Positions 18,247 through 26,543 of a stretch of DNA of 64,000 nucleotides are shown here, piece after piece (the first letter of the stretch is position 1; each line of letters begins with the position of its first letter). The stretch covers positions 28,898 to 92,897 of the forward strand of contig NZ_BMEY01000007.1 of the NCBI RefSeq assembly GCF_014637405.1, read 5' to 3'. Origin of the DNA: Ornithinibacillus halotolerans. Lineage in GTDB: Bacteria; Bacillota; Bacilli; Bacillales; Amphibacillaceae. The notes under the pieces are model-generated. The model saw only the letters and a program-made list of their open reading frames with translations, was not told the DNA's origin and searched no databases. Made by a program: the position numbers and the translations under genes.

Positions 18247-18266
18247 GGAATTTCCCCATAGCCATC
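18235..18266. terminator. Bidirectional terminator between yhaI and gbsR-like gene
   Basis: GATGGC...GCCATC hairpin (18235-18240 and 18261-18266) with an inner GGGAA/TTCCCC stem, flanked by a T-tract on the plus strand and overlapping both stop codons' neighbourhoods. Confidence 0.8.
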
Positions 18267-18744
18267 ATTTTTTTATTTCGGAAGCTTCTTTGAAAAACGA
18301 ATCTAACTTGGTATGGAATGTTAATATTTCTTCAAGCTTCTCTTGGAGATCTTCATCTTTCTCCTCTTCTCGTAATTGATCAAATTGATACTTAAGTTCA
18401 ATTACAGCTTCATTTCTGATTTCTGTCGCATCATTCCACTTTTTTATATAAGAACTTAATAATGTTCTATATAATTGTTTGTTTGCTTGGTATAAATCTT
18501 TTCGTACTCCTCTTTTCCATACACGCTTAACGAGATTTAGTTCTCCTAGATTTCGAATACCGTTACTCATTGTCGTTTTTGATTTACCTAATGCATCACT
18601 TAATTCGTCAAGAGTTAACGGTTTACCTTCTACATATAAAAAGGAAAAAATCCGAGCTTCAATTGGGGTTAAATCAAATAATTCTAATGTTTTTGCAAAT
18701 TCTAGCAAAATACCATTCTTCAATTCGGTGCTGTTATTCAACAT
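18265..18744 (-). CDS. GbsR-type repressor of the divergent opuA operon
   Basis: 159 residues with a winged-helix domain (PIEARIFSFLYVEGKPLTLD, then ELSDALGKSKTTMSNGIRNL) and a helical C-terminal region rich in Glu and Lys. It starts at an ATG at 18744 after AGGAGG. It is transcribed away from opuAA across a 298-bp spacer that holds inverted repeats, the arrangement expected for a choline/betaine-responsive GbsR/OpuAR-type repressor. That it controls opuA is inferred from position. Confidence 0.8.
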   Translation of the reverse strand: MLNNSTELKNGILLEFAKTLELFDLTPIEARIFSFLYVEGKPLTLDELSDALGKSKTTMSNGIRNLGELNLVKRVWKRGVRKDLYQANKQLYRTLLSSYIKKWNDATEIRNEAVIELKYQFDQLREEEKDEDLQEKLEEILTFHTKLDSFFKEASEIKK

Positions 18745-18813
18745 GCAAACCTCCTAAATATCACCTAATAATAAGGTTACATTAGTCTGTTGAATTTTAA
18801 AAATTGATAGTTG

Positions 18814-18884
18814 GTACGTATTTGGGAGTATTATGGAGCATTTAAAAGGATAACATCCGTTTAATACGTACAGTTTTAACTGTA
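18814..18884. promoter_or_regulatory. Candidate operator region between gbsR-like gene and opuAA
   Basis: Two inverted-repeat systems are visible: GTACGTATT (18814-18822) with AATACGTAC (18863-18871), 40 bp apart; and TACAGTT-TT-AACTGTA (18869-18884), a tight 7-bp inverted repeat that overlaps the second arm. They lie 36 bp or more upstream of the -35 region of the probable opuA promoter and next to the divergent regulator gene, so they are good operator candidates. Confidence 0.5.
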
Positions 18885-18919
18885 TGAAAAATACAATCGA
18901 AAATAAAGGAATATTAAGT

Positions 18920-18948
18920 TTGTCCAGTTCATATAAAAAAGGTATAGT
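18920..18948 (+). promoter_or_regulatory. Probable sigma-A promoter of opuA
   Basis: TTGTCC (18920-18925), a 17-bp spacer and TATAGT (18943-18948) fit the housekeeping consensus. The opuAA start codon follows about 95 bp downstream, leaving an untranslated leader with no recognisable riboswitch. Confidence 0.6.
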
Positions 18949-19042
18949 TATACAAGTAAACAACATACCGGTCGACTTCATGCATTCTATTAATCTAATA
19001 ATAAATGCAGTTTGATGAGTATTAAGAAAGAGGTGGAGTACT

Positions 19043-20242
19043 TTGCCCATAATTGAGGCGAAAAACCTTACAAAAGTATTTGGCAAGAACGCAAAGCAAG
19101 CACTAGAGCTTTTGGATAAAGGTTTAACAAAAGAAGAAATTTTAAAGAAAACCGGAAGTACAGTAGGTGTAAATAGAGCATCTTTTACTGTTGAAGAGGG
19201 AGAAATCTTCGTAATAATGGGACTATCTGGTAGTGGTAAATCAACATTAGTACGATTGATCAACCGTCTAATCGAGCCAACAGAAGGGAATATGTATATC
19301 AATGGCCAAGACTTAGCGAAAATGGATAAACAACAACTTCGCCAAGTGAGAAGAGAAAAGTTAGGAATGGTGTTTCAACGATTTGCTCTATTTCCAAATC
19401 GTACTGTTCTACAAAATACAGAGTATGGCCTTGAAATTCAAAAGGTGCCGAAGGAAGAAAGAGCTAAAAAAGCAACGGAAGCGTTAAAGCTAGTTGGTTT
19501 AGAAGGATATTTAGATCAAAAACCTGACCAACTATCCGGAGGGATGCAGCAACGTGTTGGGTTAGCAAGGGCGTTAGCGAATGATCCGGAAGTACTACTG
19601 ATGGATGAAGCTTTCTCAGCATTAGATCCATTAATTCGTAAGGATATGCAGGATGAACTAATTGATCTACAGTCTACAATGAAGAAAACCATCATTTTTA
19701 TTACACATGATTTAGATGAAGCACTACGTCTTGGTGATCGTATTGCATTAATGAAAGATGGTTCCATTGTACAAATTGGTACACCAGAAGAAATCCTGAT
19801 GAATCCAGCTAATGACTATGTGGAACGTTTCGTAGAAGATGTCGATCGCTCGAAGATCTTAACAGCGGAACATATTATGAAACGTCCGGAAACAATTAAT
19901 GTTGAAAAACATGGCCCGAGAGTAGCATTAGAGCGAATGAAAGAGGCAGGAATATCTAGCATTCTAGCAGTAGATAGTAAGCGTAATTTAAAGGGGTATG
20001 TTACTGCAGATGATGCTTCTGAAGCAATAAAAAATGATGTTCGCGATATATCAGAAATATTACGAACAGATATAAAGCAAGTTGAAAAGGATACACCGAT
20101 GAATGAAATTTTTACTATTATTAACGGATCACCAATTCCAACTGCAGTAGTAGAAAATGAAAGATTGGTTGGAATTATCGTTCGTGGAGCGGTAATCGCC
20201 GCATTAGCTGGAGAAAGCGAGGTGGAATCTCACCATGCTTAA
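19043..20242 (+). CDS. opuAA: Glycine betaine ABC transporter ATPase OpuAA
   Basis: 399 residues from a TTG with AGGTGGA upstream. Walker [10 protein letters not shown] is at 60-68, the signature LSGGMQQR near 161 and Walker [12 protein letters not shown] near 180. Two CBS domains occupy about 275-395, the part that senses ionic strength in OpuA systems. The N-terminal [12 protein letters not shown] insertion is typical of betaine/proline ATPases. The stop overlaps the OpuAB start by 8 bp. Confidence 0.95.
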   Translation: MPIIEAKNLTKVFGKNAKQALELLDKGLTKEEILKKTGSTVGVNRASFTVEEGEIFVIMGLSGSGKSTLVRLINRLIEPTEGNMYINGQDLAKMDKQQLRQVRREKLGMVFQRFALFPNRTVLQNTEYGLEIQKVPKEERAKKATEALKLVGLEGYLDQKPDQLSGGMQQRVGLARALANDPEVLLMDEAFSALDPLIRKDMQDELIDLQSTMKKTIIFITHDLDEALRLGDRIALMKDGSIVQIGTPEEILMNPANDYVERFVEDVDRSKILTAEHIMKRPETINVEKHGPRVALERMKEAGISSILAVDSKRNLKGYVTADDASEAIKNDVRDISEILRTDIKQVEKDTPMNEIFTIINGSPIPTAVVENERLVGIIVRGAVIAALAGESEVESHHA

Positions 20243-21080
20243 AGAATGGTTCACAGAAGGAATTCCAATTGCTGATTGGACAGAAAGCGTAACTGACTTC
20301 ATTACAGAAACATTTGAATTTATTTTTGATCCTATTAAAGAGCACTTTGGTAGCTTTATGGAATTCACATCCGATAGTTTGACGTCGATTCCACCTGTTA
20401 TTGTTATTGTCTTAGTCGCATTAATAGCATTCTTTGTAAGTGGAAAGAAATTAGGATTAACAGCTTTTTCTATTGTGGGACTATGGTTAATTCATAACCA
20501 AGGCTTATGGGAACATTTAATGGATACATTCACATTAGTTCTTCTTGCTAGTTTATTATCCGTCATCATAGGGGTTCCTGTAGGTATCCTAATGTCTAAA
20601 AGTAAAACAACGGAAGCTATTATTAAACCAATATTAGACTTTATGCAGACGATGCCTGCATTCGTATATTTAATTCCAGCTGTAGCATTCTTTGGAATTG
20701 GAATGGTACCAGGTGTGTTTGCATCGTTAATCTTTGCTACACCACCAACTGTACGTTTTACAAATCTTGGAATTCGTCAAGTTTCCAAAGAATTAGTAGA
20801 AGCATCTGAGGCATTTGGTAGTACTGGTATGCAAAAATTAATAAAAGTTGAATTACCAATGGCGAAAGCAACAATCATGGCTGGTATAAACCAAACCGTA
20901 ATGCTAGCTCTATCAATGGTTGTTACGGCATCTATGATTGGTGCACCTGGACTAGGAAGGGAAGTATTATCTGCCCTACAACGTGCACAAGTAGGAACTG
21001 GTTTCGTTGCTGGTATTGGAATTGTTATTCTTGCAATTATTATTGACCGTTTCACACAAAGTGCAAACTCAAAAGAGTAA
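20235..21080 (+). CDS. opuAB: Glycine betaine ABC transporter permease OpuAB
   Basis: 281 residues. After an amphipathic N-terminal segment ([19 protein letters not shown]), six or more TM segments follow, with the permease coupling motif [20 protein letters not shown] near 190. It is one subunit type of the OpuA importer, forming a dimer in the membrane. Translational coupling to opuAA is indicated by the overlap. An 83-bp gap precedes the binding protein gene. Confidence 0.95.
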   Translation: MLKEWFTEGIPIADWTESVTDFITETFEFIFDPIKEHFGSFMEFTSDSLTSIPPVIVIVLVALIAFFVSGKKLGLTAFSIVGLWLIHNQGLWEHLMDTFTLVLLASLLSVIIGVPVGILMSKSKTTEAIIKPILDFMQTMPAFVYLIPAVAFFGIGMVPGVFASLIFATPPTVRFTNLGIRQVSKELVEASEAFGSTGMQKLIKVELPMAKATIMAGINQTVMLALSMVVTASMIGAPGLGREVLSALQRAQVGTGFVAGIGIVILAIIIDRFTQSANSKE

Positions 21081-21163
21081 TTAATATAGTTTAAATTAGT
21101 TGGCACCTTCTCTTTAGTGAGAAGTTCCATATATAACACAAAACGAAGGAGAGTATTTATTTT

Positions 21164-22087
21164 ATGTTTAAACGTAACTGGAAACGTCTTGGCTTAGCAC
21201 TAGGACTTTCATTAACACTTGTAGCAGCAGGGTGTGGATCTGATGATAATAATTCTTCAGATAATTCAACTTCCGGAGATAATGGAGAAGTAAATTATAG
21301 TGAAGCTGTTGATTACAAAATCACTGGTATTGAGGCAGGTGCAGGTGTATTTAAAGCATCTGAACGTGTTGTTGAAGAATATGGCCTAGATGGTTGGGAA
21401 GTACAAGCATCTTCTAGTGGTGCAATGGCTACTGCTCTAGGAGAAGCTATTAAAAATGAAGAACCGATTATTGTAACTGGTTGGTCTCCACACTGGAAAT
21501 TTGCAAAATATGACCTGAAATATTTAGAAGATCCAAAAGGTGTTTATGGTGATGAAGAAATCATTGCTACAATGGCTCGTCAAGGATTAGAAGAAGATAT
21601 GCCAAATGCATACAAAGTGTTAGATCAATTCTTCTGGACAGAAGATGATATGAACTCAGTAATGTTAGAAATTACAGATGGCGGAGATCCTGAAGAAGTA
21701 GCTGCAGCTTGGGTTGAAGATAATGCTGAAAAAGTTGCTGAATGGACAGAAGGCGCAGAAGAAGTAGATGGAAAAGAAATCGAATTAGTATATGTAGAAT
21801 GGGATACAGAAGTTGCGTCTACTCATGTAGTAGGTAAAGTGTTAGAAGACTTGGGCTTTAACGTTACTGTAACACCACTTGACAATGCTGTTATGTGGCA
21901 AGCTGTTGCTAACGGTGAAGGTGACGCTATGGTAGCAGCTTGGTTACCTGGAACACATGGTGATTTATATGAAGAATATAAAGACCAACTTGTTGACCTT
22001 GGTGCAAACCTTGAAGGTGCAAAAATCGGTCTAGTTGTTCCATCATATATGGACATTGATTCAATTGAAGATTTAGAAGCAAAATAA
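21164..22087 (+). CDS. opuAC: Glycine betaine-binding lipoprotein OpuAC
   Basis: 307 residues. Lipoprotein signal with lipobox AAGC (Cys24) and a short Ser/Asp/Asn linker. The ligand-pocket tryptophans typical of OpuAC appear in GWSPHW (107 and 111), VEWDTEVASTHVV and AAWLPGTHGDLY. It delivers betaine to OpuAA/OpuAB on the outer face of the membrane. Good AAGGAGAG site. It ends in a terminator, so the paralog that follows has its own expression signals or depends on readthrough. Confidence 0.95.
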   Translation: MFKRNWKRLGLALGLSLTLVAAGCGSDDNNSSDNSTSGDNGEVNYSEAVDYKITGIEAGAGVFKASERVVEEYGLDGWEVQASSSGAMATALGEAIKNEEPIIVTGWSPHWKFAKYDLKYLEDPKGVYGDEEIIATMARQGLEEDMPNAYKVLDQFFWTEDDMNSVMLEITDGGDPEEVAAAWVEDNAEKVAEWTEGAEEVDGKEIELVYVEWDTEVASTHVVGKVLEDLGFNVTVTPLDNAVMWQAVANGEGDAMVAAWLPGTHGDLYEEYKDQLVDLGANLEGAKIGLVVPSYMDIDSIEDLEAK

Positions 22088-22103
22088 GGACAGTAAAATA
22101 AAG

Positions 22104-22132
22104 GCAGACAGGAAAAATGTCTGCTTTTATTT
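22104..22132 (+). terminator. Terminator after opuAC
   Basis: GCAGACA / TGTCTGC stem (22104-22110, 22118-22124) flanked by A and T runs, with a TTTTATTTTTG tail. Confidence 0.85.
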
Positions 22133-22199
22133 TTGTGGTAAATGTTAGAAAATTAAGTAAGTTTTTGGTGAATAATTTTAAAAGGGGTTTTGTAAAGTA

Positions 22200-23096
22200 A
22201 TGAGGAAATTTTTAATAGGTTTCGGTTTAATAGGAGCACTTGTCTTATCAGCTTGTGGAGATGATAGTTCCGAAACAACAAATGATAATAAAAGTTATAG
22301 TGAAGCGGTAGATTATACAATTACTGGCATTGAACCAGGAGCAGGTATTAGTGTGACGACAGAAAAGGCTATTGAAGAATATGACTCTTTAAGTGGGTGG
22401 ACAGTTGAACTATCCTCAACTGCAGCAATGGCATCTGAGTTAGATAAAGCAATTGAAAATGAAGAACCAATTATTATTACTGGGTGGAACCCACATTGGA
22501 CATTTGCAAAACATCCTGACATGAAGTATTTAGAAGATCCAAAAGGAATCTACGGTGGCGAGGAAGAAATTAGAACGATAGTAAGAAAAGGATTGGAAGA
22601 AGAAAAGCCAGAAGCGTATAAAGTGTTAGAACAGTTTAGCTGGGATGTAGAAGATATGGAAGGTATTATGTACGAATCGAAAGAAACTGGTGATGATATT
22701 GACGTTGTTGCCCAAAGATGGGTAGAAGATAATCAGGACAAAGTGGACACGTGGCTAGATGGTGTAAATGAGGTGGATGGTGTTAAGGTAGAACTTGTAT
22801 CTACTCCATGGGATTCTGAGCGAGCATCAGCAAATGTTGTGAAATTTGCAATGGAACAAAAAGGATTTGATGTAACGGTAACACCTGTTGATGTTGCAGT
22901 AGTATTTGAATCTATTGCTAATGGAGATGGTGATGCTTCTTTGGCACCATGGATGCCGATCACACACAAAGAATTCTATGAGGGCTATCAGGATGAATTT
23001 ATCGACCTTGGTGCTAATCTTATAGGTGCGAAAATTGGTCTAGTTGTTCCAGCTTATATGGATATTGATTCCATAGAAGATTTAGAACCAAAATAA
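22200..23096 (+). CDS. Second OpuAC-like betaine-binding lipoprotein
   Basis: 298 residues, a paralog of the preceding gene along its full length, with its own lipobox LSAC (Cys19). The aromatic pocket is conserved (GWNPHW, TPWDSERASANVV, APWMPITHKEF), so betaine-type ligands are likely. The ATG at 22200 has only AAGGGG about 12 bases away, a weak site, and the gene lies behind a terminator. It could widen substrate range or be expressed at a different level. No permease accompanies it. Confidence 0.88.
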   Translation: MRKFLIGFGLIGALVLSACGDDSSETTNDNKSYSEAVDYTITGIEPGAGISVTTEKAIEEYDSLSGWTVELSSTAAMASELDKAIENEEPIIITGWNPHWTFAKHPDMKYLEDPKGIYGGEEEIRTIVRKGLEEEKPEAYKVLEQFSWDVEDMEGIMYESKETGDDIDVVAQRWVEDNQDKVDTWLDGVNEVDGVKVELVSTPWDSERASANVVKFAMEQKGFDVTVTPVDVAVVFESIANGDGDASLAPWMPITHKEFYEGYQDEFIDLGANLIGAKIGLVVPAYMDIDSIEDLEPK

Positions 23097-23104
23097 TCAT
23101 AATA

Positions 23105-23136
23105 AAAAAGCTTTCTCTTAAGTGAGAAGGCTTTTT
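23105..23136. terminator. Bidirectional terminator after second opuAC-like gene
   Basis: A 13-bp stem (23105-23117 / 23124-23136, one G-T wobble) with A and T tracts on either side lies between convergent genes. Confidence 0.9.
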
Positions 23137-23143
23137 CTTATGA

Positions 23144-23506
23144 TTATTTATTTCCTTGGACTTTTTCTTCTAAATCTTTTAGGCTAGACTCAATTTGTTC
23201 TAAATATTGATGGATGTTTTTTTGATGTGGCTCTACCGATTCTTTCCAATCAACAATTGAGATTTTCATTTCTTCTGTTAAATCTTTAATCAGGGAGACT
23301 CCTTCTTTTGAAGTGGCTGCAATTTGATTTTTCAAACGAAGACCATCAAGTTTTAGATTTTCAAGCATTTCTTTCCATTCTAGACTTTGATCCTTCACTT
23401 TTGTACGTAATTCTTTACCTGATGTTGGAGTGCTTAATAATGTTGCAGATGCACCAATAACACTCCCTACTAAAATGCCAAGGGCTAATGATTTACCATT
23501 TGCCAT
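23144..23506 (-). CDS. yhaH: YtxH-domain protein (YhaH-like)
   Basis: 120 residues. One N-terminal TM segment (LALGILVGSVIGASATLL) is followed by the YtxH signature PTSGKELRTKVKDQS and a long amphipathic helix to the C-terminus. In B. subtilis, related YtxH/YhaH proteins belong to the general stress group and are cell-envelope associated; this one's role is not known. The position beside trpP matches the B. subtilis order. Confidence 0.85.
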   Translation of the reverse strand: MANGKSLALGILVGSVIGASATLLSTPTSGKELRTKVKDQSLEWKEMLENLKLDGLRLKNQIAATSKEGVSLIKDLTEEMKISIVDWKESVEPHQKNIHQYLEQIESSLKDLEEKVQGNK

Positions 23507-23617
23507 ATAAATCCCGCTCCTTTCCCACTCATTTTACTTTTTCCGATTTTCATCTATTTTATTAATCCAGTTTCCTTTTTGATTCAATATAATATGTATA
23601 GGAAACTGTCGTGTAAA

Positions 23618-23649
23618 AAATCCTCTGACAAGATAATGCCAGAGGATTT
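23618..23649 (-). terminator. Terminator after trpP
   Basis: AAATCCTCTG / CAGAGGATTT (23618-23627, 23640-23649) form a 10-bp stem with a T-run on the minus strand. Confidence 0.85.
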
Positions 23650-23662
23650 ATTATATCATTCT

Positions 23663-24178
23663 TTATACAGGAATTGGTTTCGATCTTTTTAAGATTTGTT
23701 GAACAACTGGGTAAATGATAACCAATAGAATCGTGTTTAACACTGCAGCAGGTAATACTGCAGATGAAAATGCTAATATAAGCACACCTTCCATTGAACC
23801 AATTACATAAAATACAATGAATAGGAATATGGTTCCACTTATCATTGTACCAACAGCAGTTAGTACTGGAATGCTAATCTTTATATTTACTCTATCCTTG
23901 ATTAAAAGAAATAGTGCAAAAAAGATTAATGCTGTAATCGGTTTTTCCAACATATTAGCAATTTGTCCACCAGGTGCTTGTGATGTCAATGCCGATAATG
24001 CACCCGTTGCTAATGCTAGTACACTTACATACTTTAGTTTAGGAAACAGCATAATTCCAATAAACATCATGGCCAACATCATGTCTGGCGTAACACCATA
24101 GAAAGCTGGCATGATAAAGTGCAATACTGCACCCATCCCCACTAGTAGTGACAGAATGACTAAAATCCTTGTATTCAT
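23663..24178 (-). CDS. trpP: Tryptophan transporter TrpP
   Basis: 171 residues, almost entirely hydrophobic, with about five TM segments. The N-terminal MNTRILVILSLLVGMGAVLH and the GVTPDMMLAMMFIGIMLFPK and APGGQIANMLEKP regions match the TrpP (formerly YhaG) family, single-component tryptophan uptake proteins. The ribosome binding site AGGAG lies within a run of NAG triplets at exact 5-base intervals, the hallmark of control by TRAP. Confidence 0.9.
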   Translation of the reverse strand: MNTRILVILSLLVGMGAVLHFIMPAFYGVTPDMMLAMMFIGIMLFPKLKYVSVLALATGALSALTSQAPGGQIANMLEKPITALIFFALFLLIKDRVNIKISIPVLTAVGTMISGTIFLFIVFYVIGSMEGVLILAFSSAVLPAAVLNTILLVIIYPVVQQILKRSKPIPV

Positions 24179-24184
24179 TTGTAA

Positions 24185-24212
24185 CTCTCCTCATCTAAGC
24201 TTCTCTCAGCTC
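24185..24212 (-). promoter_or_regulatory. Probable TRAP (MtrB) binding site over the trpP ribosome binding site
   Basis: Read on the minus strand, six NAG triplets begin every 5 bases: GAG at 24212 and 24207, AAG at 24202, TAG at 24197, GAG at 24192 and 24187. Five of six are the GAG/UAG that TRAP prefers, each with a 2-base spacer. The last two cover the Shine-Dalgarno sequence. More GAG/UAG triplets occur at 24227-24229 and 24239-24241, and within the first codons (24160-24162 and 24142-24144). B. subtilis trpP is repressed this way. Confidence 0.75.
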
Positions 24213-24301
24213 TTTTATTTTAGTTCCTCAACTGTACACTCGTTGTCAGTTGCAGAAACTTATTTTAAGTATAACAAACATCACTTAAAATAAAAAGGGT
24301 A

Positions 24302-24323
24302 ATTTTAAAATTATTAGTAATTT
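24302..24323 (-). terminator. Weak AT-rich hairpin after hit
   Basis: TAAAATTA-ctaa-TAATTTTA follows the hit stop codon on the minus strand. The stem has no G or C, so it is at best a weak terminator. Confidence 0.3.
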
Positions 24324-24327
24324 TAGA

Positions 24328-24756
24328 CTAGTTTATATTTTTGTTAATTTCAGAAGCGATATGTTGTAAATCTTCTGGTTTATACTCATCTGTATGGACC
24401 GTCCAGTTCGATGAGAACCCATCACCTTCACCATATCTTGGTATTAAGTGAATATGAATATGGAAAACAGACTGATCAGCAGCTGCTTCATTATTTTGAA
24501 GTAAGTTCATCCCCGCTGGTTGATATGTATCTTTAATTGCATTCGCAATTCGGGGCACTCTTGCAAATAATGAACTAGCCACCTCACTTGGTGTTTCATA
24601 AATGTTTTTTACATGCGTTTTAGGGATTACTAATGTATGTCCTTTCGTAACCTGACTAATATCTAAAAACGCGTACACTTCATCATCTTCGTATACTTTA
24701 GCAGAAGGGATTTCTCCAGCTACAATTTTACAAAAAATACAATTTTCATGTGCCAT
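24328..24756 (-). CDS. hit: HIT-family nucleotide hydrolase/transferase
   Basis: 142 residues from MAHENC; an in-frame ATG three codons earlier is immediately next to the AGGAG site, which favours the later one. The N-terminal CIFCKIVAGEIPSAKVYEDD and the histidine triad HIHIHLIPR near 98-106 identify a Hint/HIT protein that hydrolyses adenosine phosphoramidates. In B. subtilis, hit lies beside ecsA, as here. The upstream region contains a tandem repeat array. Confidence 0.92.
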   Translation of the reverse strand: MAHENCIFCKIVAGEIPSAKVYEDDEVYAFLDISQVTKGHTLVIPKTHVKNIYETPSEVASSLFARVPRIANAIKDTYQPAGMNLLQNNEAAADQSVFHIHIHLIPRYGEGDGFSSNWTVHTDEYKPEDLQHIASEINKNIN

Positions 24757-24844
24757 TTCAATCATCTCCTAACTTTTACCTCTATTGTATATAGTTGGGT
24801 TGGCGGATGTAAAGTTTTATGGTGGGGGAGGGTCGTTTTAAATA

Positions 24845-25325
24845 ACGCGAGAGGGGTTTATCACGGTAAGAAGATTATTATTTAAGTTAAGATACTACCG
24901 AGAGGGGTGCACTCATGGTAGAAAGTTTATTACTTGAGTTAAGATGCTACCGAGAGGAGCTCTCTCACGGAAGAAAGGTTATTACTTGAGTTAAGATACT
25001 ACCGAGAGGAGTGCTCTCACGGAAGAAAGGTTATTACTTGAGTTAAGATACTACCGAGAGGAGTGCTCTCACGGAAGAAAGTTTATTACTTGAGCTAAGA
25101 TACTACCGAGAGAAGTGCTCTCACGGAAGAAAGTTTATTACTTAAGTTAAGACGCTACCGAGAGGAGTGCTCTCACAGAAGAAAGTTTATTACTTGAGTT
25201 AAAATACTACCGAGAGACACGCTCTCACAGAAGAAAGTTTATTACTTAAGTTAAGATACTACCGAGAGAAGTGCTCTCACGGAAGTAAAAGTATTCCTTG
25301 CATTAAAATCTACCGAGAAAAGCCA
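24845..25325. repeat. Tandem array of about ten 52-bp units
   Basis: ACCGAGAG or a one-base variant occurs at 24845, 24897, 24949, 25001, 25053, 25105, 25157, 25209, 25261 and 25312, that is, at exact 52-bp intervals except the last (51). Each unit can form a hairpin, CCGAGAG...CTCTCACGG, followed by an AT-rich TTATTACTTGAGTTAAGAT segment. The period is not a multiple of three and no reading frame spans the array. It lies in the divergent gap between hit and ecsA. Central units are nearly identical and the outer ones more diverged. Confidence 0.95.
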
Positions 25326-25357
25326 ACTTACCTTATTCCAGATCTCCAAATACACAA

Positions 25358-25550
25358 ATAAAAACAGGCATCGCCCATAAGGACGAGCCTGCCTGTGTAG
25401 AGCCGAGGTTCATAAACTAATGTGGGGACTTGTATTTACCGTTACCTTGCTAATGCAATTTAACTGGTTCTACAAAAACCTTTTTGTTAGTATCCCTTGG
25501 CGTTGAGATGTCTTCTAACAAAAGGGTTTTATTTCATTAGATTATCTTTC
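25358..25550. ncRNA. Candidate structured RNA upstream of ecsA, strand uncertain
   Basis: Three hairpins lie in series. The first (25364-25370 with 25390-25396, plus an inner stem) is GC-rich and ends in five T on the minus strand, like a terminator for a minus-strand transcript. The second pairs 25396-25404 with 25466-25474, and the third is a 16-bp stem, AAAACCTTTTTGTTAG with CTAACAAAAGGGTTTT. A TTGACG box near 25550 could start a minus-strand RNA of about 165 nt. Wobble patterns favour plus for two hairpins and minus for one. No known RNA class was recognised. Confidence 0.4.
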
Positions 25551-25799
25551 GTCAACACCCCATTTGTTTTTTAAACACATTTTTTAGTGAAGCATCTTCA
25601 TTTTCCAATACTAACACCTCATTTGTGTTGAACAATTGGTTGTTGCCTTCCTCGACCCTACACTAGTATTTTGAACTGTTTTTTTAAATATATACACATT
25701 TTTTTAAGAAAATGTCGAAAATCGTATAAGAGTTTCTTTTGGATTTTACACATATAAATGATAAAATTTTTAACAAGTGAATGATGAGGGGGGAAAGTA

Positions 25800-26543
25800 A
25801 TGGAACCTTTACTACAAATTAAAGATCTAGTTGGGGGCTACACCCATAAAAATGTTCTTCACGGTATTTCGTTTGAAGTAAATGCGAAGGAGATAGTAGG
25901 TCTAATTGGATTAAATGGTGCAGGTAAAAGTACAACCATTAAGCATGTTATTGGAATTATGCAGCCAAAAAAAGGATCTATTTCAATTAATGGGAAGACA
26001 TTTAAAGAAAATCCGACCGAATATAGAAATCAATTAGCATATATTCCAGAAATGCCAATTCTATATGATGAGTTAACATTGTATGAACATCTTCGTTTAA
26101 CAGCGATGGCATACAATATACCAGAGGACTTGTTTGAAAAGAGACTAAAAGTGCTACTAAAGGAATTTCGTTTAGAAAAGAAATTAAAGTGGTTTCCAGT
26201 TCATTTTTCAAAAGGAATGCGTCAAAAAGTTATGATTATGTGTGCGTTTTTAATTGAGCCGCCGCTTTATATTGTGGACGAGCCTTTTGTTGGGTTAGAT
26301 CCACTTGGCATTCAATCCTACTTACAGTTAATGGATGAAATGAAGGAAAACGGATCGGGAATATTAATGTCAACACATATTCTGGCAACTGCAGAACGCT
26401 ATTGTGATCGATTTGTTATTTTACATGATGGAGAAGTGCGAGCGTTAGGTACGTTAGAACAATTAAGAGAGCAGTTTGATATGCCAAAGGCGACGCTAGA
26501 TGACTTATATGTTCAATTAACAAAGGAAGATAGCCATGTTTAA
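25800..26543 (+). CDS. ecsA: ABC transporter ATP-binding protein EcsA
   Basis: 247 residues. Walker A GLNGAGKST is at 37-45, the signature region reads FSKGMRQK and Walker B YIVDEPFVGLDP. EcsA with EcsB affects protein secretion, regulated proteolysis in the membrane, competence and biofilms in Bacilli, through an unknown substrate. ATG with GGGGGGAAAG upstream. The position next to hit and the 8-bp overlap with ecsB match the conserved ecs operon. Confidence 0.95.
   Translation: MEPLLQIKDLVGGYTHKNVLHGISFEVNAKEIVGLIGLNGAGKSTTIKHVIGIMQPKKGSISINGKTFKENPTEYRNQLAYIPEMPILYDELTLYEHLRLTAMAYNIPEDLFEKRLKVLLKEFRLEKKLKWFPVHFSKGMRQKVMIMCAFLIEPPLYIVDEPFVGLDPLGIQSYLQLMDEMKENGSGILMSTHILATAERYCDRFVILHDGEVRALGTLEQLREQFDMPKATLDDLYVQLTKEDSHV

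Noticed and set aside
24845..25325. CRISPR array
   Set aside because: The units are contiguous 52-bp tandem repeats without unique spacers, and no cas genes are nearby.
25358..25550. T-box or other riboswitch controlling ecsA
   Set aside because: No AGGGTGGNACCGCG antiterminator motif or other known aptamer core; ecsA begins 250 bp farther on.
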